A stretch of DNA of 64,000 nt from Deltaproteobacteria bacterium IMCC39146 (lineage in GTDB: Bacteria > Desulfobacterota > Desulfuromonadia > Desulfuromonadales > BM103). This document shows, piece after piece, positions 9,586 through 17,730 of the stretch (its first letter is position 1; each line of letters opens with the position of its first letter). The stretch lies in the NCBI GenBank assembly GCA_030005635.1, contig JARUHP010000007.1, positions 62,001 through 126,000 of the forward strand. Reading direction: 5' to 3'. The translations under genes and the position numbers were made by a program. The notes below the pieces were generated by a model. It was not told the origin of the DNA and made no database searches. It was given only the letters and a program-made list of their open reading frames with translations.

Positions 9586-9618
9586 AAAACGGCCGTTATT
9601 GGCCGTTTTTTCTTTTTA
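9586..9618 (+). terminator. Rho-independent terminator in the regulator-transporter gap
   Basis: A nine-base perfect stem AAAACGGCC (9586-9594) and GGCCGTTTT (9601-9609) closes a six-base loop and runs into TTTTTCTTTTT-like sequence. It is 270 bases past the regulator stop, so it could end that transcript after a long 3' tail or end a separate small RNA from 9316-9585. The T-rich flanks make it usable from both strands. Confidence 0.75.
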
Positions 9619-9633
9619 GGAAGAGGGTGTTAA

Positions 9634-9694
9634 GACACTGTTTTGCCGCTCTGCAAGTTGACGTGTATACGGTAGTACAAAAATAAATAGTGTC
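9634..9694. promoter_or_regulatory. Possible enhancer site for the sigma54 activator (inverted GACACTRTTT pair)
   Basis: GACACTGTTT at 9634-9643 and its inverted counterpart AAATAGTGTC at 9685-9694 face each other upstream of the -24/-12 promoter, at roughly -130 and -80 from the expected start. This is the distance range where NtrC-type regulators bind. The half-site spacing (about 50 bases centre to centre) is wide for a single operator, so they could be two weak sites or chance. Confidence 0.3.
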
Positions 9695-9748
9695 GTTTCG
9701 GTGGCTTGCGGTAGGCTCGATCTCTTCTTTCGTCATCTCCCTTGAGGT

Positions 9749-9763
9749 TGGCACTGTGGTTGC
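9749..9763 (+). promoter_or_regulatory. Sigma54 (-24/-12) promoter of the DASS transporter gene
   Basis: TGGCAC (9749-9754), five bases, then TTGC (9760-9763), with a T before and after; the GG and GC pairs are exactly 12 bases apart as required. The expected start is near 9774. That lies only seven bases before the upstream-most in-frame ATG (9781) and supports the downstream ATG at 9829 as the true start. Confidence 0.85.
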
Positions 9764-9828
9764 TCAATAGGCACGGCTGAATGATGCAAACGTTAAGTCG
9801 TCACAATAACCTGCAAGGGAGGCAATAC

Positions 9829-11574
9829 ATGGCCAGTTCAGTTTGGAATCGTCTTTGGGACCTGCATGATGAAACGAAGGGCTTGGTACTTTTCAGGCCT
9901 TTACAATGGCTTCAGAAGAACAGGAAGGACTCGCTCCAACTTAATGAATCGCAGATTGAGCACGATGTTGATCTTGCTGATGAAATGGACGAAGCGCCGG
10001 CTGAACACGCCAACCGGGTTAAGTCAGGTCCTGGTGGTGTCGAAGAAGGTGAGCCGCGCGAGTACACACAGCGTCAGCTCATCGGACTTTTTCTAGGGCC
10101 AATCCTTTTTCTTCTCATGATTTTAGCTCCTACTCCAGCAGGGATGGCACCTGCAGCACAGAAAATGGCGGCCGTTGCTTTGTTGATGGCAACCTGGTGG
10201 ATGTGCGAATCCATTCCGATCCCGGCGACCAGTCTCTTGCCGATCGCGCTTTTCCCGCTGCTGGGAATCATGCATACCAAAGCGGCGACGGCTCCTTATG
10301 CCAGTCACCTGATCTTTCTCTTTATGGGCGGATTTATTATTGCTCTTTCCATGCAGCGCTGGAATCTGCACAGGCGCATTGCCATGAATATTGTCAAGGC
10401 CGTTGGCTTCTCTCCTGGCCGCCTGATCTTCGGTTTCATGGCTGCGACTGCGGTCTTGTCTGCGTTCGTTTCCAATACGGCGACGACGGTTATGATGATG
10501 CCGATCGGATTGGCCATCATCTCCCACGTTGTTGATGAGGGTAAAAAAGAAGGCCTTGATAAAACCATCGATTTTTCGCCTGAAAAATTTGCCTTTGGTC
10601 TGAACCTGATGCTTGGTATTGCTTATTCTGCTTCGATCGGTGGTATGGCCACTTTGATCGGTACCCCACCTAACACGGTCCTGGCCGGCTACCTGCAGAA
10701 AACCTACGGTTATGAAATTACTTTTGCGGCCTGGATGAAGGTTGGCGTGCCTCTGGTTCTTATCCTGCTGCCAATCTGCTGGATCTGGCTGACCAAGATT
10801 GCCAACCCCATGAAGCTGAAAAAAGTTCCGGGCGGCCGCGACCTGATCCACAAAGAGTTGCGCGAGATGGGACCGATGAATGCCGGCGAGCGCTGGACCT
10901 CCCTGGTCTTTGCTTTGACTGCGTTGGGCTGGATCTTTCGTAAGCAGCTCGGTTTTATGTTCAGCGACCCGACTTTGATCACTGATGCAACGATCGCCAT
11001 GACCGGCGCTATCCTGCTCTTCCTGATTCCAATCAGTCTGAAGCGTAACAAGTTCGTGATGGATTGGCATTGGGCGACCAAGATGCCCTGGGGCGTCTTG
11101 ATCCTTTTTGGTGGCGGTCTGGCGATGGCCGCTGGTTTCAAACAGACCAAGTTGGCCGACTGGATCGGTAGCCAGGTTGGCCTGCTCGATCAGGCTCCTG
11201 TTCTGGTGCTGATTATTGCCGTCGCCACTTTGATCATCTTCCTCACAGAATTGACATCAAATACGGCAACCTCGGCGATGGTTATGCCGATCCTGGCTGC
11301 CGTTGCCATCGGCCTTGGGCAAAATCCGCTGTTGCTGGTTGTTCCCGCTGCTATTGCAGCGTCCTGTGCTTTCATGCTGCCGGTGGCGACACCGCCCAAT
11401 GCAATTGTTTTTGGTTCCGGCTATGTGACTATTCCGCAGATGGCCAAAAGTGGTTTTGGTCTGAATGTTATCGGTATCGTGGTGACCGTTGTTGTGACCT
11501 ACTTGCTGGTGCTCCCGATGTTTGGTGTTGTAATCAACGAATTGCCGACCTGGGCGCAAAATATCCCAAAGTAA
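9829..11574 (+). CDS. DASS/SLC13-family sodium-coupled anion (probably dicarboxylate) symporter
   Basis: Inner-membrane transporter of 581 residues that couples sodium to uptake of a di- or tricarboxylate or related anion. Both family sodium/substrate signatures are present: SNTATTVMMMPIGLAI followed by IGTPPNTVL, and SNTATSAMVMPILAA followed by PVATPPNAIVFG. The start is set at 9829 because GGGAGG sits just ahead and the sigma54 start site is too close to the two ATGs at 9781. The first 75 or so residues are hydrophilic and charged (many E/D) before the first helix, longer than usual. It stands as a single-gene unit between a sigma54 promoter and a strong terminator. Sulfate is a less likely substrate; the exact one cannot be read from sequence. 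Confidence 0.93.
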   Translation: MASSVWNRLWDLHDETKGLVLFRPLQWLQKNRKDSLQLNESQIEHDVDLADEMDEAPAEHANRVKSGPGGVEEGEPREYTQRQLIGLFLGPILFLLMILAPTPAGMAPAAQKMAAVALLMATWWMCESIPIPATSLLPIALFPLLGIMHTKAATAPYASHLIFLFMGGFIIALSMQRWNLHRRIAMNIVKAVGFSPGRLIFGFMAATAVLSAFVSNTATTVMMMPIGLAIISHVVDEGKKEGLDKTIDFSPEKFAFGLNLMLGIAYSASIGGMATLIGTPPNTVLAGYLQKTYGYEITFAAWMKVGVPLVLILLPICWIWLTKIANPMKLKKVPGGRDLIHKELREMGPMNAGERWTSLVFALTALGWIFRKQLGFMFSDPTLITDATIAMTGAILLFLIPISLKRNKFVMDWHWATKMPWGVLILFGGGLAMAAGFKQTKLADWIGSQVGLLDQAPVLVLIIAVATLIIFLTELTSNTATSAMVMPILAAVAIGLGQNPLLLVVPAAIAASCAFMLPVATPPNAIVFGSGYVTIPQMAKSGFGLNVIGIVVTVVVTYLLVLPMFGVVINELPTWAQNIPK

Positions 11575-11597
11575 TTCAAGCCTTGAAGAATATGATC

Positions 11598-11637
11598 TGC
11601 CCCGTTTCTACCTGTCGATAGAAACGGGGCATTTTTT
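11598..11637 (+). terminator. Rho-independent terminator of the DASS transporter gene
   Basis: A perfect 13-base stem, TGCCCCGTTTCTA (11598-11610) and TAGAAACGGGGCA (11619-11631), with an eight-base loop and a run of six T, starts 24 bases after the stop codon. Confidence 0.95.
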
Positions 11638-11781
11638 GTTCAGTAATCAAAAATAATTTTAGTCGCAGGGAGGTTTGACGGCTTGAGTGACTTCCGAACC
11701 TCCAAAATAGGTTAGTCTTGAAGCAGGTCCTTGGGGGATACGTATGCGGAATTAATCTGTCTGCCTTTAATCAGGTGCTAA

Positions 11782-11836
11782 AAAAACCAACCCCCTTTGT
11801 GTGCCAGTTTGAGGCACACAAAGGGGGTTGGTTTTT
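11782..11836. terminator. Bidirectional terminator with a perfect 24-base stem
   Basis: Arms at 11782-11805 and 11813-11836 are perfectly complementary over 24 bases around a seven-base loop, with A-run and T-run at the two outer ends, so it ends transcription on both strands. It lies between the convergent DASS gene and the minus-strand cytochrome/Sel1 operon. Because the DASS gene already has its own terminator, its main client is probably the minus-strand operon ending at 11883. Confidence 0.85.
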
Positions 11837-11882
11837 AAGTCCCTATAAATAATAGGGCCACTTACGACTTGAATCCGCGTTA

Positions 11883-12359
11883 TCAGTTAGGCTTGAAATC
11901 CTCAACTTTTTGTTGAGCTTCCGCAATCAAATAAGGATGGAGTTGCCCCTCTAACTTTTTGAGGTTTTCTCTGGCGAACTGTAAGCCTTGTTTTGCGGCC
12001 AAAGCGGTCCAATAGTAGGCTTCAAAGAGGTTTTTTTTGACCTGTTCTCCGCAACCTTTACTGTACATCATACCCAGGTGGCTCTGTGCAAGTGTATGTC
12101 CTTGCAGAGCGGCTTTCTCTGTCCATTTCAAGGCCTTGTCGCAATCTGGAGAGACTCCCGATCCTGTTTTGTACATCACTCCAAGGAAGTAGGCTGCATT
12201 TTCGTCACCTTGTGCAGCTTCATTCATGACTTGCGCAGTTTCCAGTCCCCACACCGACGGAGTCAAAACCGCCACACTCATAAAAACAAGCAATAAGTTT
12301 CTATATGACCCTATAAGGTGCTTCAGTGATTTTGGTTTTCTAGGCATCATCGCATTCAT
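11883..12359 (-). CDS. Secreted Sel1-repeat (TPR-like) protein
   Basis: 158 residues with an N-terminal export signal (hydrophobic NLLLVFMSVAVLTPSVWG, cleavage expected near residue 39) and two to three Sel1 repeats: AAYFLGVMYKTGSGVSPD, AQSHLGMMYSKGCGEQVKK, then AYYWTALAAKQG. Sel1 repeats form a helical solenoid that binds partner proteins. The ATG at 12359 overlaps the end of the preceding gene by four bases, and a second ATG 12 bases later is possible. It is the last gene of a minus-strand operon with two hexahaem cytochromes, which suggests a periplasmic scaffold for that system. This role is inferred from position only. Confidence 0.8.
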   Translation of the reverse strand: MNAMMPRKPKSLKHLIGSYRNLLLVFMSVAVLTPSVWGLETAQVMNEAAQGDENAAYFLGVMYKTGSGVSPDCDKALKWTEKAALQGHTLAQSHLGMMYSKGCGEQVKKNLFEAYYWTALAAKQGLQFARENLKKLEGQLHPYLIAEAQQKVEDFKPN

Positions 12360-12706
12360 TGGTCCGGGATCTCTTTGCGTGATTCAATGACAAAATTAAA
12401 AATTGATTTCGATTTTATGAGTCTTTTTAGATAGATCTTACGGGGTGTCGCTTCCAGGCCCTCAATAACGGGCTGAAGTTTGTCGCATCTCTCCACGAGG
12501 GATTGAAGAGCCTCAGTTGAGAGGCCCATGGAGTTGACGGTCTTTGAGGTTATATCTGAAAATTCCGCTTTCCAGGCTTCGTTGGAGGGGATCTCTTCAG
12601 CGTGAAGGTTGAATGTCAGGCGACCGGCAAGACAGTCGAACGAAACGAAATGACTGGATAAAAGTATAAAAAAACAGGCATGGATAAAGATTCTGCGTTT
12701 GCTCAT
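12356..12706 (-). CDS. Small secreted protein of unknown function
   Basis: 116 residues with a clear export signal (MSKRRIFIHACFFILLSSHF, cleavage likely after FDCLAG near residue 28) and a charged helical mature part; no cysteine motif, haem site or known domain. It starts one base after the upstream cytochrome gene stops and overlaps the Sel1 gene by four bases (ATGA type), so it is translationally coupled in the operon. A lipobox reading of the FDCLAG region is possible but the surrounding residues are poor. No function is assigned. Confidence 0.65.
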   Translation of the reverse strand: MSKRRIFIHACFFILLSSHFVSFDCLAGRLTFNLHAEEIPSNEAWKAEFSDITSKTVNSMGLSTEALQSLVERCDKLQPVIEGLEATPRKIYLKRLIKSKSIFNFVIESRKEIPDQ

Positions 12707-12707
12707 T

Positions 12708-13478
12708 TTAATAAGACCTCACCTTTGGATGACACCGGTTGCAGTCGTCGATGGGGAAGGCTACATTGAGATGACAGCCACCGCAGAACCTGCCCTTCAA
12801 AATCTCTCTCATGCTGAAATTCTCAGTTCCCTTTTTCTTGATGTTGAACACGTCCGGGTGGCACATGTCACAACCCATCCAGTCAAGATGAGATTTGTGG
12901 GAGAAGTATGCAGGGGGGATGCCGCCCATCTCGGCTACCAGCTCAATCGTCCTGTCAAAATCCATGACAGAGGGCTCCTCCTTTAAATATCGGCGGGGAG
13001 ATATCAGCCCTCGTTGGAGCGACTGCGTCCAGTCAATACCATTTCCGTACTCGGTTGTAGGGAATGGTTTTTTCCCGAAGTAGACGTACTTTTCTTTGAT
13101 GTAGGAATTGTCGTTATTATGACATTTGATGCAGTCCTGTTTATGACTGAAGGCGGTTGTGCCGTTATGGCACGCTCCACAATGGCGGTCATCCTTCATC
13201 TCTTCATGGCTTATCTCAGTATTATTGACCTTCATGCTGAACTCAAGCTCAGTATGGCACACTTCACAGGTGTACCTCAGCCGATGTGTCCAGTGAGAGA
13301 ATGCCACCGGAAGCATTTTCTCTTGCTCTGAGGTCCGGTTAATGAGAATGTTCCCATACTCCTCGGGTGGCAACATTGGCAGGAGGGCATAAAACCCTCG
13401 TGACCAAACAGGTTGCGTCAGGAGAACCACACTTGCGCATAAAATGAAAAGAACAAGTTTTAAAGTTTTGTGTGACAT
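12708..13478 (-). CDS. Hexahaem c7-type cytochrome (double trihaem), second copy
   Basis: 256-residue exported cytochrome with six CxxCH haem sites: CEVCH, CGACH and CIKCH in the N-terminal half, CDMCH, CGGCH and CNRCH in the C-terminal half. Each half matches the trihaem c7 pattern, with extra His residues (FSHWTHR, FSHKSHL) positioned as distal ligands. A signal peptide (KLVLFILCASVVLLTQPVWS) sends it to the periplasm. An upstream TTG would add three residues; the ATG at 13478 is preferred. It overlaps the preceding paralogue by 19 bases. The two proteins align through their full length (shared YGNGIDW/QGNGINW, HPDVF/HPDIF), showing tandem duplication. Role: periplasmic electron transfer, partner unknown. 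Confidence 0.9.
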   Translation of the reverse strand: MSHKTLKLVLFILCASVVLLTQPVWSRGFYALLPMLPPEEYGNILINRTSEQEKMLPVAFSHWTHRLRYTCEVCHTELEFSMKVNNTEISHEEMKDDRHCGACHNGTTAFSHKQDCIKCHNNDNSYIKEKYVYFGKKPFPTTEYGNGIDWTQSLQRGLISPRRYLKEEPSVMDFDRTIELVAEMGGIPPAYFSHKSHLDWMGCDMCHPDVFNIKKKGTENFSMREILKGRFCGGCHLNVAFPIDDCNRCHPKVRSY

Positions 13479-14263
13479 CTTTTGCAATCTGATTGCGGGA
13501 ACGCGACGGTGTCATGACAGGCGCCGCAATATTTTCCCTGGAAAAGGTCGATCATAGAGTAAGTCGTTGCCCCCTGACGTACGCCCATGAAGATGTCTGG
13601 ATGGCAAACTTCACAGCCGTTCCAGACCGTGTGTTTGGCATGCGAGAAAATAATGTCAGGCATGCCCTCGATCTTTGATGTGATTGCGAAGTCGTCAATA
13701 ATGGCAAGGTCCGTGCCTTCTACTGAAATCCCTTCGATGTAATCAAGCGGTGTGATATGGCCCTTGTTTTCAGCCTGTTCCCAGTTAATACCATTGCCTT
13801 GGCGCTCTTTGGGGAGTTTGGCCGAAAATTTATAAAACTTCTCTTCGAGGTCCGGTGTTTCACCATTGTTATGACAGCGTTGACATTCTTCGATTGTCAG
13901 GTTCGATGATTCCTCTGAGCAAGCGCGAAAAAGAGACTTGCCATCATACTGGACTTTCCCGTTATGGCAGGTGCCGCAGAAAAAACCACGGATGTTGTCA
14001 GAAGCAGTAATCTCTGTGTCATTTGCTTCCATAGCAAAACCGATGTCTACGTGACATAATCGACAGGTCGCATTGGCACGGTGCAGCCAATGGTCAAAAG
14101 CTACTGGCGCAAGCCCTATGTCGGAGGAATAATTGTCAATAATGACTCGACCATAGAGGTGTGGTCTGACCCGCTTTTTTTTGATCCCGTCTTTTGCCTG
14201 AACGAATCCCGTGAAAATGAGTGCCAACAAGAGAGCTAGAACGAGGGTACATATCTTTTTCAT
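13460..14263 (-). CDS. Hexahaem c7-type cytochrome (double trihaem), first copy
   Basis: 267-residue exported cytochrome with signal peptide (ICTLVLALLLALIFTGFVQA) and six CxxCH sites: CRLCH, CGTCH, CQRCH, then CEVCH, CGACH and CKRCH, again two trihaem c7-like halves. FDHWLHR and FSHAKHT supply candidate distal histidines. It is the promoter-proximal gene of a four-gene minus-strand operon with its paralogue, a small secreted protein and a Sel1 protein. No inner-membrane quinol oxidase, outer-membrane porin or lipobox accompanies it here, so its electron donor and acceptor are unknown; soluble periplasmic carrier is the safest reading. Confidence 0.9.
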   Translation of the reverse strand: MKKICTLVLALLLALIFTGFVQAKDGIKKKRVRPHLYGRVIIDNYSSDIGLAPVAFDHWLHRANATCRLCHVDIGFAMEANDTEITASDNIRGFFCGTCHNGKVQYDGKSLFRACSEESSNLTIEECQRCHNNGETPDLEEKFYKFSAKLPKERQGNGINWEQAENKGHITPLDYIEGISVEGTDLAIIDDFAITSKIEGMPDIIFSHAKHTVWNGCEVCHPDIFMGVRQGATTYSMIDLFQGKYCGACHDTVAFPQSDCKRCHTKL

Positions 14264-14518
14264 GGAGAACCCCTGTGTGAAAAGTTGACATTAAAAGAAT
14301 TTACTAAAAGATGTGGTTACTCAACTATCTAATATGCAACTTTGAAACCAATGATCAACAATAGCTTAGATTCAATTATTAGCATACGTTTATTTTCAGC
14401 AAAGTATCTTGGATATCGAACACCAAACGAGGTATTGTTCAGCTGTTATCGAGTATGATTACTACGGATACCGATAGTTTCCTCGTTAGACAATAATGAA
14501 GTATCTGGAAGAACTAAC

Positions 14519-16771
14519 TTGCAAAGACAAAAGATCGTCATCGAAGGAATCGTCCAGGGCGTTGGTTTCCGCCCGTTCATTTACCAACTGGCGGAGCGGT
14601 TTGCTCTGACAGGCTCTGTATGCAATGACTCTCGCGGTGTGACGATTGAAGTTGAGGGCGCGCCTGACGTCCTTGACCGTTTTGTTGCCGCAATCCAGAA
14701 TGAAAAGCCACCTTTGGCAGTTATTCAAAGTCTTCATGCTGAAGCTGTTCCGCTCAAGGGCTGTGTCGGTTTCTCCATTTTGCAGAGTGCCGTAGATGAA
14801 TCACGTCGCGCCCAGATCTCTCCGGATACTTTCGTTTGCAACGACTGCCTGCAAGAGCTCTTTGATGTTGAGAACCGCCGCTACCGCTATCCTCTTATCA
14901 ATTGCACGAACTGCGGTCCGCGCTACACCATAGTGACCGGCATCCCCTATGATCGGCCTTTAACGACTATGGCCGATTTCCCCCTCTGTGCAGCCTGCCA
15001 AAGTGAATACGATGACCCGGCCTCGCGTCGCTTTCATGCGCAACCGAACGCTTGTCCTGATTGTGGTCCGCAGCTGCAACTGCTTGATGCAAACGGGCAA
15101 CCTTTAAAAGCTCGAGATCCGCTCGAAGAGACCATCCGCCGCCTTAAAAATGGCCAGATTGTCGCTATCAAGGGTCTGGGTGGCTACCATCTCGCTGTGG
15201 ACGCGACTAACCCTGGGGCCGTTCTGGAGCTTCGGCGACGCAAACAACGTGACGAAAAGCCCTTTGCTCTGATGGCTCGCAGTCTTGAAGTGGCTCAACG
15301 ACTAGCTCTGATCGGTGATGACGAAGCCCGCTTGTTGCAGGGCGTAGAGCGACCGATTGTTTTGCTGCAGAAGAGGGCAGATCACAATCTCGCCGAAAAT
15401 GTTGCCCCTGACAACCGTTGCTTCGGGGTCATGCTTCCTTACACGCCGTTACATTATCTCTTGTTGCAGGATGAGTTTGAGGTGTTGGTTATGACCAGCG
15501 CTAACCTCTCCGACGAACCGATTGCCTTTGAGGACCATGAAGCCTGTCGGCGCCTGAATAAAGTCGCTGATGCCTTCCTGGTCCATAACCGTCGCATCCA
15601 AACCCGCACCGATGATTCGATCGCTCGGGTGATGGCTGACAGACCGCTCCTTTTGCGCCGTTCGCGGGGCTTTGTCCCACGCGCAATCGCTCTACCCCAT
15701 GAGGCGCCATCGATCCTTGCTGTCGGCGCAGAGTTGAAGAACACCCTCTGCCTGACTCGTGGTGACAGGGCTTTTTTGAGTCAGCACGTCGGGGATCTGA
15801 AGAATCTGGAGGTTTACCAATCCTTCAAGCAGACGATTGCTCATCTGCAGTCGATCCTTGAAGTTCAACCGGAAAAGATCGCCCATGATCTGCACCCTGA
15901 TTATTATTCGACCCGTTATGCTCTAGAAGAGAGTGGTCTTGAGCCCGTTGCCGTTCAGCATCACCATGCTCATCTCGCCAGCTGTCTGGCTGAACATGGC
16001 GTCGAAGGGCCGGCTATCGGCATCATCTTTGATGGAATCGGCTACGGTGATGACGGTCATATCTGGGGGGGCGAATTCCTGGTTGGTGATCTCGGTGATT
16101 ATGAGCGGGTCGGACATTTTCGCTACCAGCCTATGCCGGGAGGCGACCTGGCGACCCAAGAGCCCTGGCGAATGGCTTTGAGTTACCTGTTTTCAGCTTA
16201 CGGTGAAATCCCTGAAGTTGTGAATTCTTTCGAAGGTATTTCCGACAATGAGTTACGCCTGGTAGGCCAGGCCACGCTGAAGGGGATCAATGCGCCGCTC
16301 ACCTCGAGCTGCGGCCGGCTCTTCGACGCGGTCGCCGCATTGCTTGGGCTGAGACAGAAAGTCTCCTTTGAAGGACAGGCGGCTATGCAGTTGGAGATGA
16401 TTGCCGACCCGTCCCAGTCAAAACCCTATCCCTACTTGTTGTCTGACGATGAAGGGCGAATCATCTTTGATCCCTTACCGATGATTGCTGCGATTTTGAA
16501 AGACTGTTCAGCGGGTAGACCTGTCGCTGAGATTGGCGGGCGCTTCCATGTTTCCCTTGCCTCAATGATTGAGGAGGTCTGCACACAGATTCGGCAGAAA
16601 ACAGGCCTTGGGCAGGTTGTTCTTTCCGGAGGGGTTTTTCAGAATTGCCTGCTGGCCGAGATGACCCTGACTTGTCTGGCTCGATCCGGTTTTAAAGTTC
16701 TTACCCACTCGCTGGTTCCACCCAATGATGGCGGCCTTGCTTTAGGACAGGCTGCTGTGGTCGCACCCTAA
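14519..16771 (+). CDS. hypF: Carbamoyltransferase HypF ([NiFe]-hydrogenase maturation)
   Basis: Makes the thiocarbamate that becomes the CN ligands of [NiFe]-hydrogenase, from carbamoyl phosphate and HypE. 750 residues, the normal size, with all domains in order: acylphosphatase (VQGVGFRPFIYQ, 1-90), two zinc-finger modules with CNDC..CTNC and CAAC..CPDC (about 108-185), YrdC-like domain (about 200-385; IKGLGGYHLAVDA) and Kae1-like domain with metal site HHHAHLASCL near residue 480 and GGVFQNCLL. The start is TTG with GGAAG ahead. No hydrogenase or other hyp gene is in the window. The stop overlaps that of the convergent pfkA gene by a few bases. Confidence 0.96.
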   Translation: MQRQKIVIEGIVQGVGFRPFIYQLAERFALTGSVCNDSRGVTIEVEGAPDVLDRFVAAIQNEKPPLAVIQSLHAEAVPLKGCVGFSILQSAVDESRRAQISPDTFVCNDCLQELFDVENRRYRYPLINCTNCGPRYTIVTGIPYDRPLTTMADFPLCAACQSEYDDPASRRFHAQPNACPDCGPQLQLLDANGQPLKARDPLEETIRRLKNGQIVAIKGLGGYHLAVDATNPGAVLELRRRKQRDEKPFALMARSLEVAQRLALIGDDEARLLQGVERPIVLLQKRADHNLAENVAPDNRCFGVMLPYTPLHYLLLQDEFEVLVMTSANLSDEPIAFEDHEACRRLNKVADAFLVHNRRIQTRTDDSIARVMADRPLLLRRSRGFVPRAIALPHEAPSILAVGAELKNTLCLTRGDRAFLSQHVGDLKNLEVYQSFKQTIAHLQSILEVQPEKIAHDLHPDYYSTRYALEESGLEPVAVQHHHAHLASCLAEHGVEGPAIGIIFDGIGYGDDGHIWGGEFLVGDLGDYERVGHFRYQPMPGGDLATQEPWRMALSYLFSAYGEIPEVVNSFEGISDNELRLVGQATLKGINAPLTSSCGRLFDAVAALLGLRQKVSFEGQAAMQLEMIADPSQSKPYPYLLSDDEGRIIFDPLPMIAAILKDCSAGRPVAEIGGRFHVSLASMIEEVCTQIRQKTGLGQVVLSGGVFQNCLLAEMTLTCLARSGFKVLTHSLVPPNDGGLALGQAAVVAP

Positions 16772-17730
16772 ATCCCCAAAGTAGCGGCCAGCTTGAGGAG
16801 CGTCGCATCAATTTTGCGTCGTCCCCCTACAATGACTTTTCCCAGATCAGTCTGGATAATCGCTCCGCAGCCAAGCCCCAGCATTATCCCTGATGTCCCT
16901 TGAAGAAGCGCCTCTACCGCAGTTACGCCGAAACGGGCGGCGAGCAGCCTGTCAAAAGAGGACGGCGAGCCGCCGCGCTGATAGTGGCCCAGCACCATGA
17001 TGCGGGTTTCAAAGCCGATGCGGTTCTTGATCTGGTCGGCTATGTCCTGGGCTTTGCCGGCACCTTCCGCAACCATGATGATCGAGTTGTCGCGTCCTTC
17101 CTGGAAGCGTCGTAAGAGGTGCTTGCAGATCTCGTCGATGTCATAGGCTGATTCGGGGATCAGGGCATATTCGGCACCGCAGGCGATACCGGAGACGAGG
17201 GCGAGGTAGCCACAGTCGCGTCCCATAGTTTCAACGACAAAGGTGCGATCGTGGGATGAGGCAGTGTCTTTAAGGCAATCGACGGCGTGCAGGATATTAT
17301 TCAGGGCCGTGTCGACACCGAGAGACATGTCGGTGAAGGGGATGTCGTTGTCAATGGAGGCCGGGATGGCAATGACCGGCACGCCGCGTTTTTGCAGTTC
17401 ATAAGCGCCGCGATGAGAGCCGTCGCCGCCTATGACAACCAGCCCTTCAGCACCCATCTCCTGAAGGGTTTCTACCGCCCGTCTGCGCCCCGGTTCTTCG
17501 AGCATCTCCAGACAGCGGGCACTCTGTAAAAACGTTCCGCCGACCTGTAGTTTGCCACTCACCGACTTGGTTGTCAGAAGCTCATATTGTTGATCAATCA
17601 GCCCTTGATAACCTTTCTGAATACCGATCACTTCCAGGTTGTTGCTCAGCCCTGAACGGACCACGGCGCGAATCGTTGCGTTCATTCCTGAGCAATCGCC
17701 ACCGCTGGTCAGTACTGCTATTCGTTTCAT
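16768..17730 (-). CDS. pfkA: 6-phosphofructokinase (ATP-type signature)
   Basis: Phosphorylates fructose 6-phosphate in glycolysis. 320 residues as in bacterial PfkA. Motifs: GGDCSGMNATIRA (residues 10-22) at the nucleotide site, GGDGSHRGA (about 100-108), and SIDNDIPFTDMSLGVDTA around the catalytic Asp. Gly rather than Asp in GGDGS points to ATP, not pyrophosphate, as donor. The catalytic loop reads PASIDNDI where E. coli has PGTIDNDI, a mild change. AAGGAGA precedes the ATG well. It is convergent with hypF and divergent from the M16 protease gene. Confidence 0.93.
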   Translation of the reverse strand: MKRIAVLTSGGDCSGMNATIRAVVRSGLSNNLEVIGIQKGYQGLIDQQYELLTTKSVSGKLQVGGTFLQSARCLEMLEEPGRRRAVETLQEMGAEGLVVIGGDGSHRGAYELQKRGVPVIAIPASIDNDIPFTDMSLGVDTALNNILHAVDCLKDTASSHDRTFVVETMGRDCGYLALVSGIACGAEYALIPESAYDIDEICKHLLRRFQEGRDNSIIMVAEGAGKAQDIADQIKNRIGFETRIMVLGHYQRGGSPSSFDRLLAARFGVTAVEALLQGTSGIMLGLGCGAIIQTDLGKVIVGGRRKIDATLLKLAATLGI

